Source: Apteryx mantelli (Eukaryota > Chordata > Aves > Apterygiformes > Apterygidae). From it: a stretch of 64,000 nt of DNA. The translations under genes and the position numbers were made by a program. Location of the stretch: the NCBI RefSeq assembly GCF_036417845.1, contig NC_089979.1, positions 118,081,415 through 118,145,414 on the forward strand. Direction: 5' to 3'. A model generated the notes under the pieces. That model worked only from the letters and a program-made list of their open reading frames with translations, was not told where the DNA came from and did not search any database. This document shows, in pieces, positions 1 through 14,000 of the stretch; position 1 is the first letter of the stretch, and every line of letters starts with the position of its first letter.

Positions 1-1925
1 CATTCATCTTGCAGATTTTAAATGAAAAAGTTTTGTGTACCAAAGTATCTGCAAACTTTAAGAAACAGGCAGTGTTTGTAAACTTGCTGACCTGAATAAT
101 TCAATTTCTTAGCAATTTGAAAAGTTTTAAATATAGTTGTAAGACCTCTAGTGTAATCTTCATAATATCAGAATTTCTGCTTTTGTTTGCCTGAATTCAG
201 TGTGTTTTTCCCATGTTTTAGGCCTACAAAACCCAAAGGTGATCATATTGGAATACAGAAAGTGCTGTTTGGTTTGGTTTTGCTTAGACCATATAATTGT
301 GCCTGCTGCTTGTGCATCCACAAACTGGTATATTGTTTCAGTTTAGCCAAATACGGAAGCTATTTGCATCCTGAGCATGAAAGTTTCTTCCCACTACTGG
401 GAGGTCAATGCTTCTACCTCAGACTACAATAAAAATCTAGGAAGATAGCTGTGGAGATAGAAGTAGATTTTTTTTTAAAGTTATTATCATTGATGTAGTT
501 TTCCCCAAAAGGGAAGTCATTTAAAGTAGCCCATCTTGATGGGCTTTATACTGAGTAGGATTTGTTTTCTTCTGTTTCTGAAACAGCTTTTCAGTGTTTG
601 AAGTTCCTGTGAAAAGGTTCTCTCTGGTCTTGATGAATCTGAATTTACTTTTTGATTCTGATGTTAATTTATGAAGCACTACTTTTCAAGCTAACTGTGT
701 GGATTTTTTTCACTTTGTGATGTGAATTTCTTACCTTGGCTTGACTATCAACATGAAAAGTTACAGAGGTCTGATATCCTCAGCCATGAAGGCATGCAGC
801 AGTATGCTTCCCTGCTAGATCAGTGTTGTGGAATAAAGCCCACTTTTGTGGTCTGGTCTCTGTGGCCATGTGAGGTATGATCACGGTTTGGGATTGTCCA
901 CTCCAGCAGACAACAGCAGAACTTGGCCTTACGACAAGCCAGGGCAACTGCAGGAGGATGTGGGGTTCCAGCCCTTCCCTGGCAGCAGCTATTTCCAGCT
1001 TCGTACCTATGTCATAAAGACTCAGGAGGCAATATGCCCCCAACCCTCTTTAAATCATAACAGCAGGTCTACTTCTGTGCCCAGCTATTTGCTGGAGGAA
1101 ATTGGACATTAAGGCAGCAATTGGACATTAAGCCCAAACGCTCCTGTGGTTGCCCGAGAAACAGGAATGCCATAGGCCATGCTGATGCAGAGCATATACT
1201 GTGATTTCACCGAAGTCTTTAAAATTGTAAAATTAGTGAGAGACACTAAAAAAACTATTTACTTACTGGTCAAGGTTACCCATTTGTTATGCCCTTCTTT
1301 ACCCTTCCTTCCAAAAAGCCCTTCTTCCTAGTCTTAAAGCTGAGGTTACTATAAATACATTGGTCTTTTTTTGTGTTTGTATACCTGCAAGAGCAGGAGA
1401 ATCTTGTTCTGTTTCACAGTTGTTTTATGGAAAGGAATTGGCCATGCTTCCATGATCTTGCAGTATTTAGTAATGCAGATATTTACAATGAATATTCTGC
1501 TAAAGCATTGTAGTAACTTTTTCAGTTTTAAAGAAAAAGTGTTTTTGTAGTCTTTGTGGGATATGTAAAGTTGACTTAGTGATATAGCTTGAAAGGGTAA
1601 GAAATTAAATTTTACTGAAAAAAATTGAGGTTGCGCCAGCCATCACAGTAAGCATTTCTTTTCTTGACGATACTGCATGGAATACCTAATTGTCAAACTT
1701 CTACAGAAATCAGCTAACATTTCCAGTATACTCTTATATCAGAGTCTAATGAAAAAGCAAGACAGATTTCTTTTTCTTTTTTTTTTCCCCTGCTTGGCTG
1801 CAAAACACTGCCTTTCTCTGCCTCTGATTCCCTTGCTGCTTTCTTTGTTTGTAACAAAGCACACATCAGTGTCATTTCCTCTTTTGCCCCATCCTACCCT
1901 CTTTCCATCTTCTTCTGCCTTTTAG
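1..1925 (+). other. CLASP2: CLASP2 intron (3' part)
   Basis: This AT-rich intron precedes the first CLASP2 exon in the window. It ends in a long pyrimidine tract and TTTTAG at 1920-1925. A more GC-rich stretch at about 780-1140 has no recognisable family and may be an old repeat. At its end a 13-base unit (AATTGGACATTAA) recurs at 1100-1112 and 1119-1131 with a period of 19 bases. No exon resembling upstream CLASP2 was found. Confidence 0.75.
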
Positions 1926-2089
1926 GTATTCAGCATGTTTTTGGAGACGCTAGTGGACTTCATCCAGGTCCATAAGGAGGATCTGCAGGACTGGCTGTTT
2001 GTATTGCTGACACAGCTATTGAAAAAAATGGGTGCTGATTTGCTTGGGTCTGTACAGGCAAAAGTTCAGAAGGCACTTGATGTCACAAG
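1926..2089 (+). CDS. CLASP2: CLASP2 exon a (TOG helices)
   Basis: The exon is 164 bases long, preceded by TTTTAG and followed by GTAATG. It starts in phase 0 and ends with two bases (AG) that make Arg55 with the next exon. It encodes VFSMFLETLVDFIQVHKED then LQDWLFVLLTQLLKKMGADL, which are amphipathic HEAT-like helices of the TOG domain. The match to CLASP family sequence is near-identical from memory. Confidence 0.95.
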
Positions 2090-5000
2090 GTAATGAGTTT
2101 AAAAAAAAGAGAAAAGTAATATTTCCAAGGTGTTGGTTTTTTTTTTAGTGTGTTGCAGGATTCTTGTAACAATAAAGAGCTTACAGCAAGTAGTGAAGCT
2201 TGAGCAAATCTTGCTCCTTAAGTGTTTTGGTTTCCTAAATGACTTTCACTTCAAAGAGTTTGAACCTTTAATACTGAAAAATTAATATACTACTTTTCTG
2301 GTTTGAAAATGTGCATCTGAGCCATGTATGCTTAGTGTCTTGCCTTGTGTTTACTGATGCAGTGCTTGTGTTTGAATTTTTTGTGATTTTGATATCAAAG
2401 TATTGTTGCAGTATTCATCTCTTAAAATCTGACTGACCTTTTCTTTAAGGAGTAAGGTGGCAATAAGGGATTTGTTTTCTCTCTTCTCTCCACCTTCCCC
2501 ACTTCACTAATCTCCGGATTCCCTAAATGATCTGCAATCACAGAGCTGGGCCTCATCCCTGGCCAACTTTATTCCCAAATGAAAGCCAGTTGTTTAAGTA
2601 GAATTAGAGGGGCTCTCGGACCTACTTTTCATCCTCCGTTCCTGATGTATGGGACAACTTACTCGTGCTAGACCTCTGCTGGGCCTATTCATGTGGCAGC
2701 TCTGCTGTGAAATATGGGGAAGGGTACGGTTGGCTTTGAGGGGAGAGAGGGAATATGGTCATCTGCACCTCCTTTTTCTGTCTGCTACAGCAGAGGCCTT
2801 GACAGTAATATTTTGAGTGTGAAATGAGGGAGAGTAAAGGCAGATAAACAGTGTAACAAGGTAACCCAGAGAAGCATAGTGTTGTATATACTTTAGCAGT
2901 ACTAGTGCATAATAGTTTTTGGATTGTTGGAATTGTTTACATTTAGAATCAGAATACTACCATATCGTTGATACATCATCTGTTATTTCTTGAGTAATAT
3001 ATTCTAGCTATATTTGGTTAACACCAAATTAAATTTTGTCCTTTACATACCAGCTCAATGTTTCTGAAAATAATATATAAACTCAACAAAATTGTTAGAC
3101 GTATTTTTTTTTCTTCTAGAAGTGATAAAGCTTTTGTGTACTTGGAAGAAAAAATGCGGGCTTATTTGGTGTCTCCAAACAGGTATCAAAAGTAAATCTC
3201 TTGTAACTAACATGATTTGCTTGATTTCTTTATTTCACAGGGAATCTTTTCCAAATGATCTTCAGTTCAGTATTTTAATGAGATTTACTGTTGATCAGAC
3301 CCAAACACCTAGCTTGAAGGTAAGAATTTTCAGGATCACATTGCAAACAAAATCTTCATTGATAGATGTTTTCTAATCTTAATATTTGAATTTGGATTGT
3401 TTTTGTATTTTTTTTAAAAAAAGGTTTTCAATTAGTGGATTTTGTTTTTGTAAACTTTCAGACAGTCAAGCCAGCACTACAGGACCAGCTTCGCTCTTTT
3501 TGGAGCTCAAAGGTTTTTGTCTGAATTATTGTCTTTATTCTTAACCCTATGTCAAACTTTTACAGTGTTTTCAATAATTGTTATTTGAATGCATTTGTAT
3601 GCTGTTACTAACCTCTGCAAGAAACTTGAAGCATGCAAACGTTCAGTTTTATATGTTATACTATTATGAAACGGTTTGCTGCAAGAGCAATCTAATAAAA
3701 CCACAGCACAGTAAAAATGAGCAACAAAAATATGGCCGCCTAACATCAAGCTGGTTATGCAAACTCACTCTATCAAGTCTTTTCTAATTTTATGTTTGTG
3801 ATTTCCCAGTCCTGTTTTCCTGGTTTGTGGATAATTTTTCCTGTGTTCAGTCTGATAGCTTTGGAATTCATTTAAATTAAACTAATATTAATATGAACCT
3901 CAGTTGTTAATTCAAGATAAGCTCCCCTTATGGTACATTTACTTTTCTGAAAACTGTGTGTGGCTGTATACATGCACACATTTTTATGTGTTAAAAATCG
4001 CTAGGCCATAGACCTGCCACCACAACACAAAAATAGAACTGAATTCTGTAGTACCTTTACAGTTCCAAAAAGAGTTGATTATAGTATAAATGCAGCAAAT
4101 CCTAAGAAGATTTGCAAGTGAGATAAATGGGGAAATAACAAGCATATGATGACTGGCATTTTCTGCTCTATCCTGCACGAAATATTTTTACATAGTTTGA
4201 TACTGCACATGAATATGACTTTTCCCAGATGATGTTGAACCTGAAGTCACATGAATGTGCCTTTTTTTTGTCTACAATACAGTAAAACTTATATTTTTAA
4301 GCTTTTGAGGACAGTTGATACGTTGACCACTGTTGCTTCGTAGAGCTGTGTTAAAAAGGGACTGCTGTCATTTATTGAAGACAGCAAATGAGGTAGTAAA
4401 AATCAGTTTGTTGTTTAAATAAATGCTTGGAACAAATTTGGCTTAGTTTTGATTTGTTTGGTGTTCCTCCTTAGAAAGGTGAATTTAATGGTTGAGACAT
4501 TCTTTTTTTCCCCGCCACATAATGCTATAGTTGCTAAACACAAATTGGTCTCGTTTTAAAGCTGAGACTGTCAATTTGAAAGGAGACGTGGACTCCTAGT
4601 AAATTGCAAAAGTATCTATTTAGTATCCATATCCTTGAATGTCTTGTCCTAAATCCCATCCTCAGTGCACTCAGATACCTAACAGATTAAATAGATAATC
4701 ATAACAGAGGCACTGCTCCATTTCATGAAGCCTTCAGATTTTGTTCCTGCTCTGAATAAAAGATTCTTCTGGTGCAGGGTGTGCTTTTGGGCTAGATGTA
4801 CTGGGAAACAGTGTTCCCTCTGTGACAGAAAAAAGACAGGATTTTTAGTATCCTTAGAGATGGTCAGATGTAAGAAATTATAGTTGATCCAGAAATGTAC
4901 TCCATGGAAGAATTCCCTTCTTCTACAAATGACTTTCCCCACTGGTTTTCATGTGATAGTGATGCATAATCATGACCCTTTACAGTAAATTGTAGTTTTA

Positions 5001-8000
5001 GCTGTTAATTTACACACATAACTATAAGCCTTGAAGAATAAAAGTCAAGCTTGTAGAGTAGCCACAGAGGTGGATTTGCACAGCTAGCTGGTAAGAGGAC
5101 TGAACATAGAGAAGGTATGCTTCTACTGACCTAACCCATGGAGGGTGCACCCCAGTGCATTTTGCACTCCCTTACTTTTTTGTGTTATTTTTACATGTAT
5201 GTGTGGTGAACTGCTGAAATGTAGTTTAGAGGTGTCAGATGGATGTATCTATTTCAATCAGATTTGTGTATGGAAATAAGAGTGAAATTTTCTAGACTGC
5301 CTATAACCTATTAAGCTGATCTTTGCAGATAGAATATATGCTTTCCAGTGGATGGGTATAGTCCTGAGAAATACTTCAAAGCATGACTTTCATTTTTCTC
5401 AGGTTGAATACCACGTGGCTCAAATTCAGTGAGGAACTAATTAAGCATTGTGACCAAAGCTCATTAGAAATTTCTGAACCCTTCTTTCCTTTGCAAATGC
5501 TGATTTACTGAAATCAAAATATTTTGCTGGAGAACATTTTTGATGAGAAGATTTTCTTAAGTCCATATTAAAATTTCTGGGTTTAAGAAATAAAAAAGGA
5601 ACTAAAAACCCCCAACAGATTGCCAAAATGGATGATGGTTCTCAGAGATGGGAGACCCTTTTGAAACTACTCTTTAGTGGCTATTTTAATCACTTGGTTA
5701 AATAGCAGCAGAGATGTCACTTCCAAATAGCCAGTAACCCAGAGCTTAGGACAGGCATCTGGGATGTGACAGTCTGAAAGTCACTTTGTATGATTGTTGG
5801 CATTCAGCCTGAGTAAGGCAGAGTAGAGACATGGAAAGAGTCTCTCTCATCCCAGAAAAGCACTGTAAGAGAAGGGCTTTTGACTGTTTTAAGTAAAGCA
5901 GGTTCTCTGCATTCCTCTCCCCTTGCCCTCTTTTTCCTGTTACTTGAAATATTTCTTTCCAGTGCAGCAAATGAAACTCTGTAAATCTCAGTTTTTCACA
6001 GAACAGGAAAACAATTTGCCTCTGGCACTGACTGTAGCATCTTTATAGTATTTCCTGGATCTCTGGAGATGGAATTGCACAGGATATTCTTGTACCAGGG
6101 CCATTGGCATCTCATTATCTGTGAAAGATGTTTGTGAAATCCTTTAGTTTCATTTATGTCTATTTCTTTTTCTTTTTGTGAGTAATAGTGCTAATTGTAG
6201 CTTGCTCTGTTTCAGTTCACTTAGTACAGCAGTACTAATATTAAGCAAGAAGCCTGCTTGTATTATACGCTGTACAGGAAAGATATTTACTGTCTCAGTG
6301 TTTATGGTCCAACAAAAGCACAATAAATTCAGCCTAAAGAGTACAAAGAAACATCAAGACAGTATTGCACAGCTTCATAGACAGTGTTTTCAGGTTAACA
6401 GCAAACAGTCATGTAAAAGTTCTTGGAGCTGCTTTCATGGCAGTCAAAAGAATCTTGTTTATCTCATCTCTCAGTGAGATAAAATAGGCTATTTGAGAAA
6501 GTACTACGTTAAACCTTTTATTTCTACATCTCAGCTACTTGTTTGAAATAGTGTCAGAAAAACATCATAGTAGGTTTGCTGCTATCATGGAGTTTACTTC
6601 AGGATTTTTTTAAATCAATAATAATACCGTCTCATTATATTTGATCATAGAAAGCTACTCCTTCCAGAATTCCTTCTCACCAAAGTAGTTCAAAAATAGT
6701 CTTTCAAAATAACTGCCAAACTTGACTTTTCAGATGAGGCAGATACCCAAAACTTAATTGAGAGAAGCCTCTCTATTTATCTTCCATTCGGTGTTCTTCT
6801 GTCTCCTGAGAGCCACCATATTTCCAGAAGCCTATGTGAATTTACTTGGTGGGAATACTTTAAACATTGAATAATACTGCTTTCTCAGATACCATACCCT
6901 ATAATTTTTGATTGTGAGATACTTCTCTGGATGTTCTAAGTGTTACAGTTGCTAGTAGTGGTATTTTTTAAGGTGTGTCAATAAGTACATTTAAAGTGTT
7001 AACAGTAATAGGTAGCAGTGCAGTCATAATGTAACGGCTAGTTTCACATGGGGAAGGAGGGAACAGTGGAGTGAAGAATCTAGCAAACAGACTTTTAGCT
7101 GCGTTTTTGTACTGCATACGTCAGTATTGGTCTGTATAAGACAAAAATCTCTAGCTATTGGTTGTCGTATAACTTCGGAAAAGTCGAGCTTTAACAGCCG
7201 CTGTGAAAATGAAGTATTAACCTACATGTGTCAGCTACCACTAATGTGTGTGTCATTCAGTGTATCTTGCCGAATTTTTAATAGCTTGAAGGTTTTGATG
7301 ACCAAGGGAAATATCTAAATGTCTTTGTTCAGAACAGTTATAGTGCAAGCCATGAACAATTAAATATATCCAGAACTTTATTTTTTTATAGTTGTACTGG
7401 ATGTAGGTCTCTCCCTGATGGGTATTTCTTATTCAGTATAATTATTAGTGGAAGCGAAAACAGCTCAAAATTAAGCGAGTTACCTAAATAATCATTTACC
7501 GGTTTTTTTGATGGGTTGCATGACAATTATCTCTGGGGTATGAGGAATTGAGGAGGGAATGTTTAAGGGAGATATGGGCATAACAACCCTTCTCTGCTGT
7601 AGCAGTGATGCAATTTTGGAGAAGCTAGAGAGAGGCTGTAGTGTGGAATATATAAAATGATAGTTGTCTGTAAGGAGTAGCGCGAGCTTGTAGGATATGA
7701 GAAGGATGCTCAGATGGTGAGGAAGTAAAGCATCTTTTCTATCCTCCTGATAGATCCATGACTCTGTCTCCTAAGTATCTTCAAAGGAAGAGTATGCATA
7801 TGACCCCTCTTAAGAAATCTTTTGTAGAAGTTCTATTCCAAATGTTTTTAATATATTCATTTGGCTTATCCCCAAAGATACTTATTTAATGCTAAACTCT
7901 GTTTTCTGCCATTAAAGGGTGCTAAGTGTTAACTGCATAGTATTCTAATAAGAGTTGTTTATTCATCAGCTGATGTTCATTTTTCATTTTACTACTTGAA

Positions 8001-11000
8001 AAAAAATTCTCAATTCTGAACAGTTCTTAAAAATTCTGAATATTCTTAAATATTATGAGTACTTTTGTTTTCTGCTTTATTTGTTAAATATGAACTTCTG
8101 CATATGCAGTGATTTGTGTATCTTTAGTTACTACCAGTGAAATCTAAGGTGTCCATTAATGAGTTTGTGGGAAAACCTCCTTCTTTCTTGAAGTGTTATA
8201 CTCATCTGTAAAGTGATTTACTGTTTAGAGTTTTATACCAGTGCTGATAAGAACTTTCTTTCAGATAGTCAGCTTTTATATTTCCTAAAAGACTTACTAG
8301 AAGCATTGTAAATTGTTGGTTTAATTAAAAAAAAAAAATTATTCTAGGGAAAGAGCATCCTATTTTGTGAGTATGCTTCTTCTTGCAGCGTGCCATTTTT
8401 ATTGTCCATCTGACTCTATTTCTCTTTGCAGGTCAAAGTTGCAATCCTTAAATACATAGAGACTCTTGCACAACAGATGGATCCAGGAGATTTTGTAAAT
8501 TCAAGTGAAACTAGGTTAGCAGTGTCTCGGATCATCACCTGGACCACAGAACCTAAAAGCTCAGATGTTAGGAAGGTATGTTTGTTAATGTGTGTGTACA
8601 ATTGAAGCACATTCCAAGCATCTTTTCAAATTAAACAAGCTATTGATATTTCTTGGTTAAAAATGATAAAAATCCTCTTTTTCTTTAAAAACTTATTCTT
8701 TCATAAGCAAAACATACTTTGTTATCCTTCTCTGCAAACATAGATAATATGTCTGTATGAAGTATCAAAATTGAAAAAGTTAAACTTTGCCAAAACTAGT
8801 GTTTGAAAACATTTAAGTAAAACATTATAATTAACACATCTTGAAAATCTCCATCAAGGTTGTATTTTCATAATACATTTATGTATTATTGGTGTATCTG
8901 GTATTAAAACGTTTTCAGTAGGCATTTTCTATACAAATTTAGTATTACTTACTGAACAGCCTCTGTAATATTAATAGCACATTCATAACAGGAATGGTGA
9001 GTATGGTAGCAAACTTACAGTTCAGTCTCAGTTGGATTTTTTTTTTTTTTTTTTTAGTCCTTTGTGTTTAACAAAAGCATTGGATAACTGTTGACCTTTT
9101 GACAAAAAGAAAGTTGATATTTTAATAAGGTAGTACCAAAGAATTGTTTTTGTAATGCTACAGTTCCACTGCAAAACTCCTTTTGTACAGGTTTCTTGAA
9201 GTGAAAATTAATGTTTGTGAGGTATTCAGATATGCTAGGGATACAGAAGAACCATGAGAATTGCACTAATTCAGTCTTCAGAAAGGGATTATAAATAGTC
9301 CCTCCAAATACAGATAGCAAAAGTCTTTGAATTTTGTTTTCAGTTTGATGAAACAGAGTGATTTTTGTTGTTCTCATCCGGTCTGAGCTGCCATTATTGG
9401 CATGTTCACACTTTTTGAACATCAAAAGTATTTCATTTATGGCTCACAAAATAGAAGCATCTATGACAGAGAACCAATGTTTTCATACCTTTTTCAGCTT
9501 TATTTCTGCAACTGAAGAGTCAGAACCACTTATTTGTTTTGATTTCCTTTGCAAGATTCAGTTCAGCTTAAATTTTAGCAACTTCATCATTTCTGAAAAC
9601 AGTCTCAAAAATTCCTTCCTTTAGGAAGGATGTTTTGTTGGAGAGAATTGATACAAATTGTAGTTTGAGTTGTCTCACAAATGTGTAATATGAAGAAACA
9701 ACAAAAATCATTTTCACCACTTCTTCATATCTTGAATGTTTCTAATAATTTGCTATAGGAAAGTTTATATTAGAGGTTTTTCTTAATTTTCATTTCTAAT
9801 AAAACTTATGAGTATAGGAAAGCAGTAATATGATTATGGACTTGTTTTGCTTAGTTACCATGTTTTAGTGACATACATAAAACCATAAAAACAGGAAGGG
9901 AATTGAAGCAGCACTATCTTATAAATCAGAAAAGTTTTAGTAGCAAGACACGTGGCAAGCTGTCTTATCTGATGGTTCATATCTCTAATAAGCATTTTTA
10001 TGTCAATAAGTAACTGAATCATGGAAAGAATTGCCAGTGAGTTTTATCATCTGGAACACCTTAAGTGTATGAACTTTTCTTGTTTTATTTTTTCTTTCCA
10101 TAACAGAGCAGTTGGAAGTAGCTAACTACAAAAAGCCTTTAATAACTCTTGAAAATAAAATTTCACCAATGAATAGTCAGTAAAGTTATTCTGATGATAT
10201 AAAATGATTCATTCTCTAAGATGTTGGAAGATGCTATCACAAATGTTTTCATCAAGCTTTTATATTTTAATAAGCTCATAACATTTTAGTGTGTCTTTAA
10301 ATTTAGAATTTATGCCAGCTGTATTTGTGTGCAAACAGTGTGTTTTTCATTAAGGACATTTCCAGCACTAAATATTGGGAAAGTCATCATCTTTTTTTTT
10401 TTTTTTTTTTTTTTTAAATCAGCCTTTAATAGGGCATTCTTAGTTTAGTTCAGTGACATGGGACTTCTTTCTGGAGGGTAAAATTCCATGTTTCAGGACT
10501 TCAGATTTCTTCTGAGAACAAAAAGTACCAAAGTACTGCGGTTAGCTGCAGAAAAGCTGATACTTATGAACTGGATTTAAATTTCCAGAGCAAGAGCTTA
10601 ATTTGAAGCTAAATAATGCCAAATATTTTAAAATGTAATTTTTTAAAAGTATGTTAGAAAGAAAATAGGCAGTTGCGTAGGCCTTTGTGGGTCAACTTCA
10701 ATTTTAATACCATAGGTGGAGCCTCATTATGGGCAGACCTGATGGAATCATTTTCTTTCCTGATATGACCCTCGACTGTCTGTTATTTTATAAGCAGTTT
10801 AAACAGACGAAGTGTTATGGAATGGAGACACAGACAACAAGAAAGAAAAAGGAAAGTGATGATTTCCAAGCCTTTGTTCAGTTGTGGGTTTTGCTTTTTA
10901 TCGATTTCTGATAAAAGATTGACTGTAAGCAAAAATGAGGAAAAGGGAAACGTTGAAGGCAGGGACATAGAGGACATTCAGGGTATTCACTTGAAGAGAA

Positions 11001-14000
11001 ACGACTATCAGAGAGAGGAGGACATAAGCATTTGAGAAAGCAGCCAATCGCCAGTGTGCAAAGATGTTTTGTAGCAATCTAACGTGTTAGTATTTTCTTC
11101 ATTAAACTTAATACTAAGATGTGTGCTAGTATGTGTGCTCATACCCTGGCTTTCAACTGTTAATTAAAAAATGCTACAGTTCATTGCTCTGGAAGCAAAA
11201 GGAGGGAAATAAATGTCTAAAAGAATTTTCTAAACTACTTGCTTGAAGTATTTTGGTCCTTAAACAAGCTGCCTATCGTTCTCTCTAGCATTAGGCACTG
11301 GTTCTCTCCAGTGCATGGCAGACCTTGATGGTGAGCTGCTTTTATGGAAACTACACATAGTTGGTTACTCTTAGAGTCAGAGTTTCATACTAAAAAGAAA
11401 TTATTGACATTTCTGGACAACTTAATCTCTAGCCTTTTGTTACATGTGATAGGTTTTTTGCTGTGTTGACAGGTTTGTTAGCCTGTCCAGTGGACATTCA
11501 TTAAATTATATGAACATTAGGAAGTCAGGCAGTCAAAATCCCTTTACCAGAGGGAGCCCAGCAGGAAGCCCACCACTGCATAACTTGCTGTGTTCATTTT
11601 GGCAGTAAAGATCTGTCATTTTTCAATCAGTCCAAGAAAAAATATTGTAAAACATCCTTAGGATGAGGATAACCTTAAAGATAAAGAACTAAAATTTGGG
11701 GGTGGGGGGGAGGGTGTAATCCAGTTGACTATAAACTCTAATACTTAACAGTTTTCATCTTTAGAGTATGTTGCAGTCAGCTACTTTCTTCCTCATGTTT
11801 GCCTATCTTTTAAAGATAAAGGAAGCTGTGGAAAAAAAGTTTAACTAGTTTGGCTGTAGGATAAGTTATAAAGTATATTAAGTCCTGTGATCACAGCTCA
11901 AAGTCAAGATCGTCTCATTCCAAATTAGGGTATCTGGTTTTCTTTTTTTGTTGTTTTTTTTAATTTCTAAAATGATAACTGTTTCTTTTCAAACTGGTCT
12001 GCTGGTTATCTACCACCTGTCTTACCACTTGCTAAAATCAGGAGAAGAAATTGCAGACTTGTTCCTGCTTTGTGTGTTCTTCTAGCCATGGAATTCTTCT
12101 CTTTTTAAATTACTTTGTCCAACTTCCCAAACCCTCTAAAAGTCATTTTGCCTCTTTCTTCAGTACTTCAGTTAGTAAGCAGGGCTTCTGTGGGGGGAAA
12201 AAAGTTTGAGGAGCACATTTGTGGAAGGCTACTTTTTAGGAAGATTGTGCAAAGTAAGAGCTCATTGGTGTGTGCCTGGAGTTATTAATATTGGAACTTC
12301 CAGCTTATGAGCAAATAAAAATTGCTTTTGTTCACATCTGCTAACATCTTTATTCTTCAAGTTTGAAAAATACTTTTGTCACTTCTTGTGATTATGCCTC
12401 ACTACAGAATCTTTTGCTGATTAAAAATTACTTCAGAAAATCAAATTAATAACTTCAGTCTGTATTCTCTTCCTGTAGGCTGCACAGTCAGTGCTGATTT
12501 CCCTTTTTGAACTCAATACGCCAGAGTTTACAATGCTGTTAGGTGCTTTACCAAAAACATTTCAGGATGGAGCCACAAAGCTTCTCCACAATCATCTGCG
12601 AAACACAGGCAACAGTGGTCAGGTATTTACACCTCTTAAATTATTCTTTCTGAAGTTACTGGGTTTTTGGGGGGTGTGTGGGGGGGAGGTTCCAACATAA
12701 CTGTATTTCAGTAGTTGTTTGTGAGAGGGACAAAATGAGGGGGAGTGGAGGGGCTCAATCCTAGGTGGCACACTGTCTTAATAATAGCAGGTATTGCTCT
12801 TTGTAGAATGCCCTCATCTCTTTTTTCCTCCAAAGGTTGATAATTTTTTCAGTGTGCATTGCTTCCAAGTAAAGTGACTTATTAAGTTTGAATGTACTAT
12901 TTAAGAGTAGTTTATCTTGTACTTCAGTCAGTACAAAGTTATACCTGATTGAAGTTATTGGTAACTGGTTAGCCAGTCCTAGAAATTAAATAGAACTTGT
13001 TTAAATGTTTCTGGGCACTAGAGAATAAATACAGTAATAGGTTCAAAGGGAAGCTGAAGTCCTACTAGAGTATGTTTTCTTCTCCTCCAGGGATCCATGG
13101 GAAGTCCTTTAACAAGACCTACTCCACGCTCACCAGCCAGTTGGTCAAGTCCCCTCACGTCCCCAACCAACACATCACAGAATACTCTGTCACCAAGGTA
13201 ACGTAAGTCTGTGGTATAATTTTCTGCATCTAGGGCTTCATTAACTGTTGCCCAAAATTGTAACCCCAACTGCGAAAGCATGGAGAGAAATTCACAGAAA
13301 AGTGCCAGATACTGAAAAATTACCCTGTACCTCCACAGAATGATGGCACACTGGGATGGCTTAGCCTCCCTGAAGGGTCTGATGAATGCCAGAGCTGGCC
13401 TGAGGTGGGAAAGGACTGCGCACTTAGGGGTGCGAATGGGATAGTGAGAGAAGGGAGGGAAGTGTTCAGGGAGATTCTCTTTCTGTCTGTAGCAAATGTT
13501 AGAGTAGCTCAGTTAGGTCGTCAAACCATACTTTGATTTTAGAGAGACTAAAAAGGAAGAAGTTCATAAATGTTCTGGTCCTTAACTTTGTGGTATCAAT
13601 TTTGCCAGTTAAGTGGATTTTATAAGTTTTGGTTTTGGCAATAAACTTAATGTGGAAACTGATTAATTGATTTTATTACTTTGATACTCTTGTTTTAGAA
13701 AGAGGGAACAGTATAAAATTTCTAGTTGTTTCATATTTGTTAGAGTAAAACAACTTTGGGCAGATGCTGCTATGTAATGCAGCTCTTCATTATCTAGCCA
13801 GTCCTAGCGCTTTCTGTGTCACTGGCAGTACACTTAAGCGATAACAAATACGCTGCACTTAATACGGTACACTTTAGTATGTGGAGAGCCAGCTCTCCTC
13901 CTCACCATGTTTCAAGAAAAATAATAATTTCATTAATATTTCCGGAGTCTCTGTCATTCCAAGTTAATGTTAATTAAAAACATGAGGTCAAAAAATAAAC

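Noticed and set aside
187..432. 81-codon open frame with a TTTTAG acceptor-like site at its start
   Set aside because: The translation does not match the CLASP2 residues expected before VFSMFLETL, and no donor follows in phase.
9054..9425. 123-codon minus-strand open frame
   Set aside because: It lies in a CLASP2 intron, is AT-driven, and has no recognisable motif.
9037..10415. Long T-runs as tails of processed pseudogenes on the minus strand
   Set aside because: No gene-like sequence adjoins the runs, and CR1-driven genomes make few processed pseudogenes.
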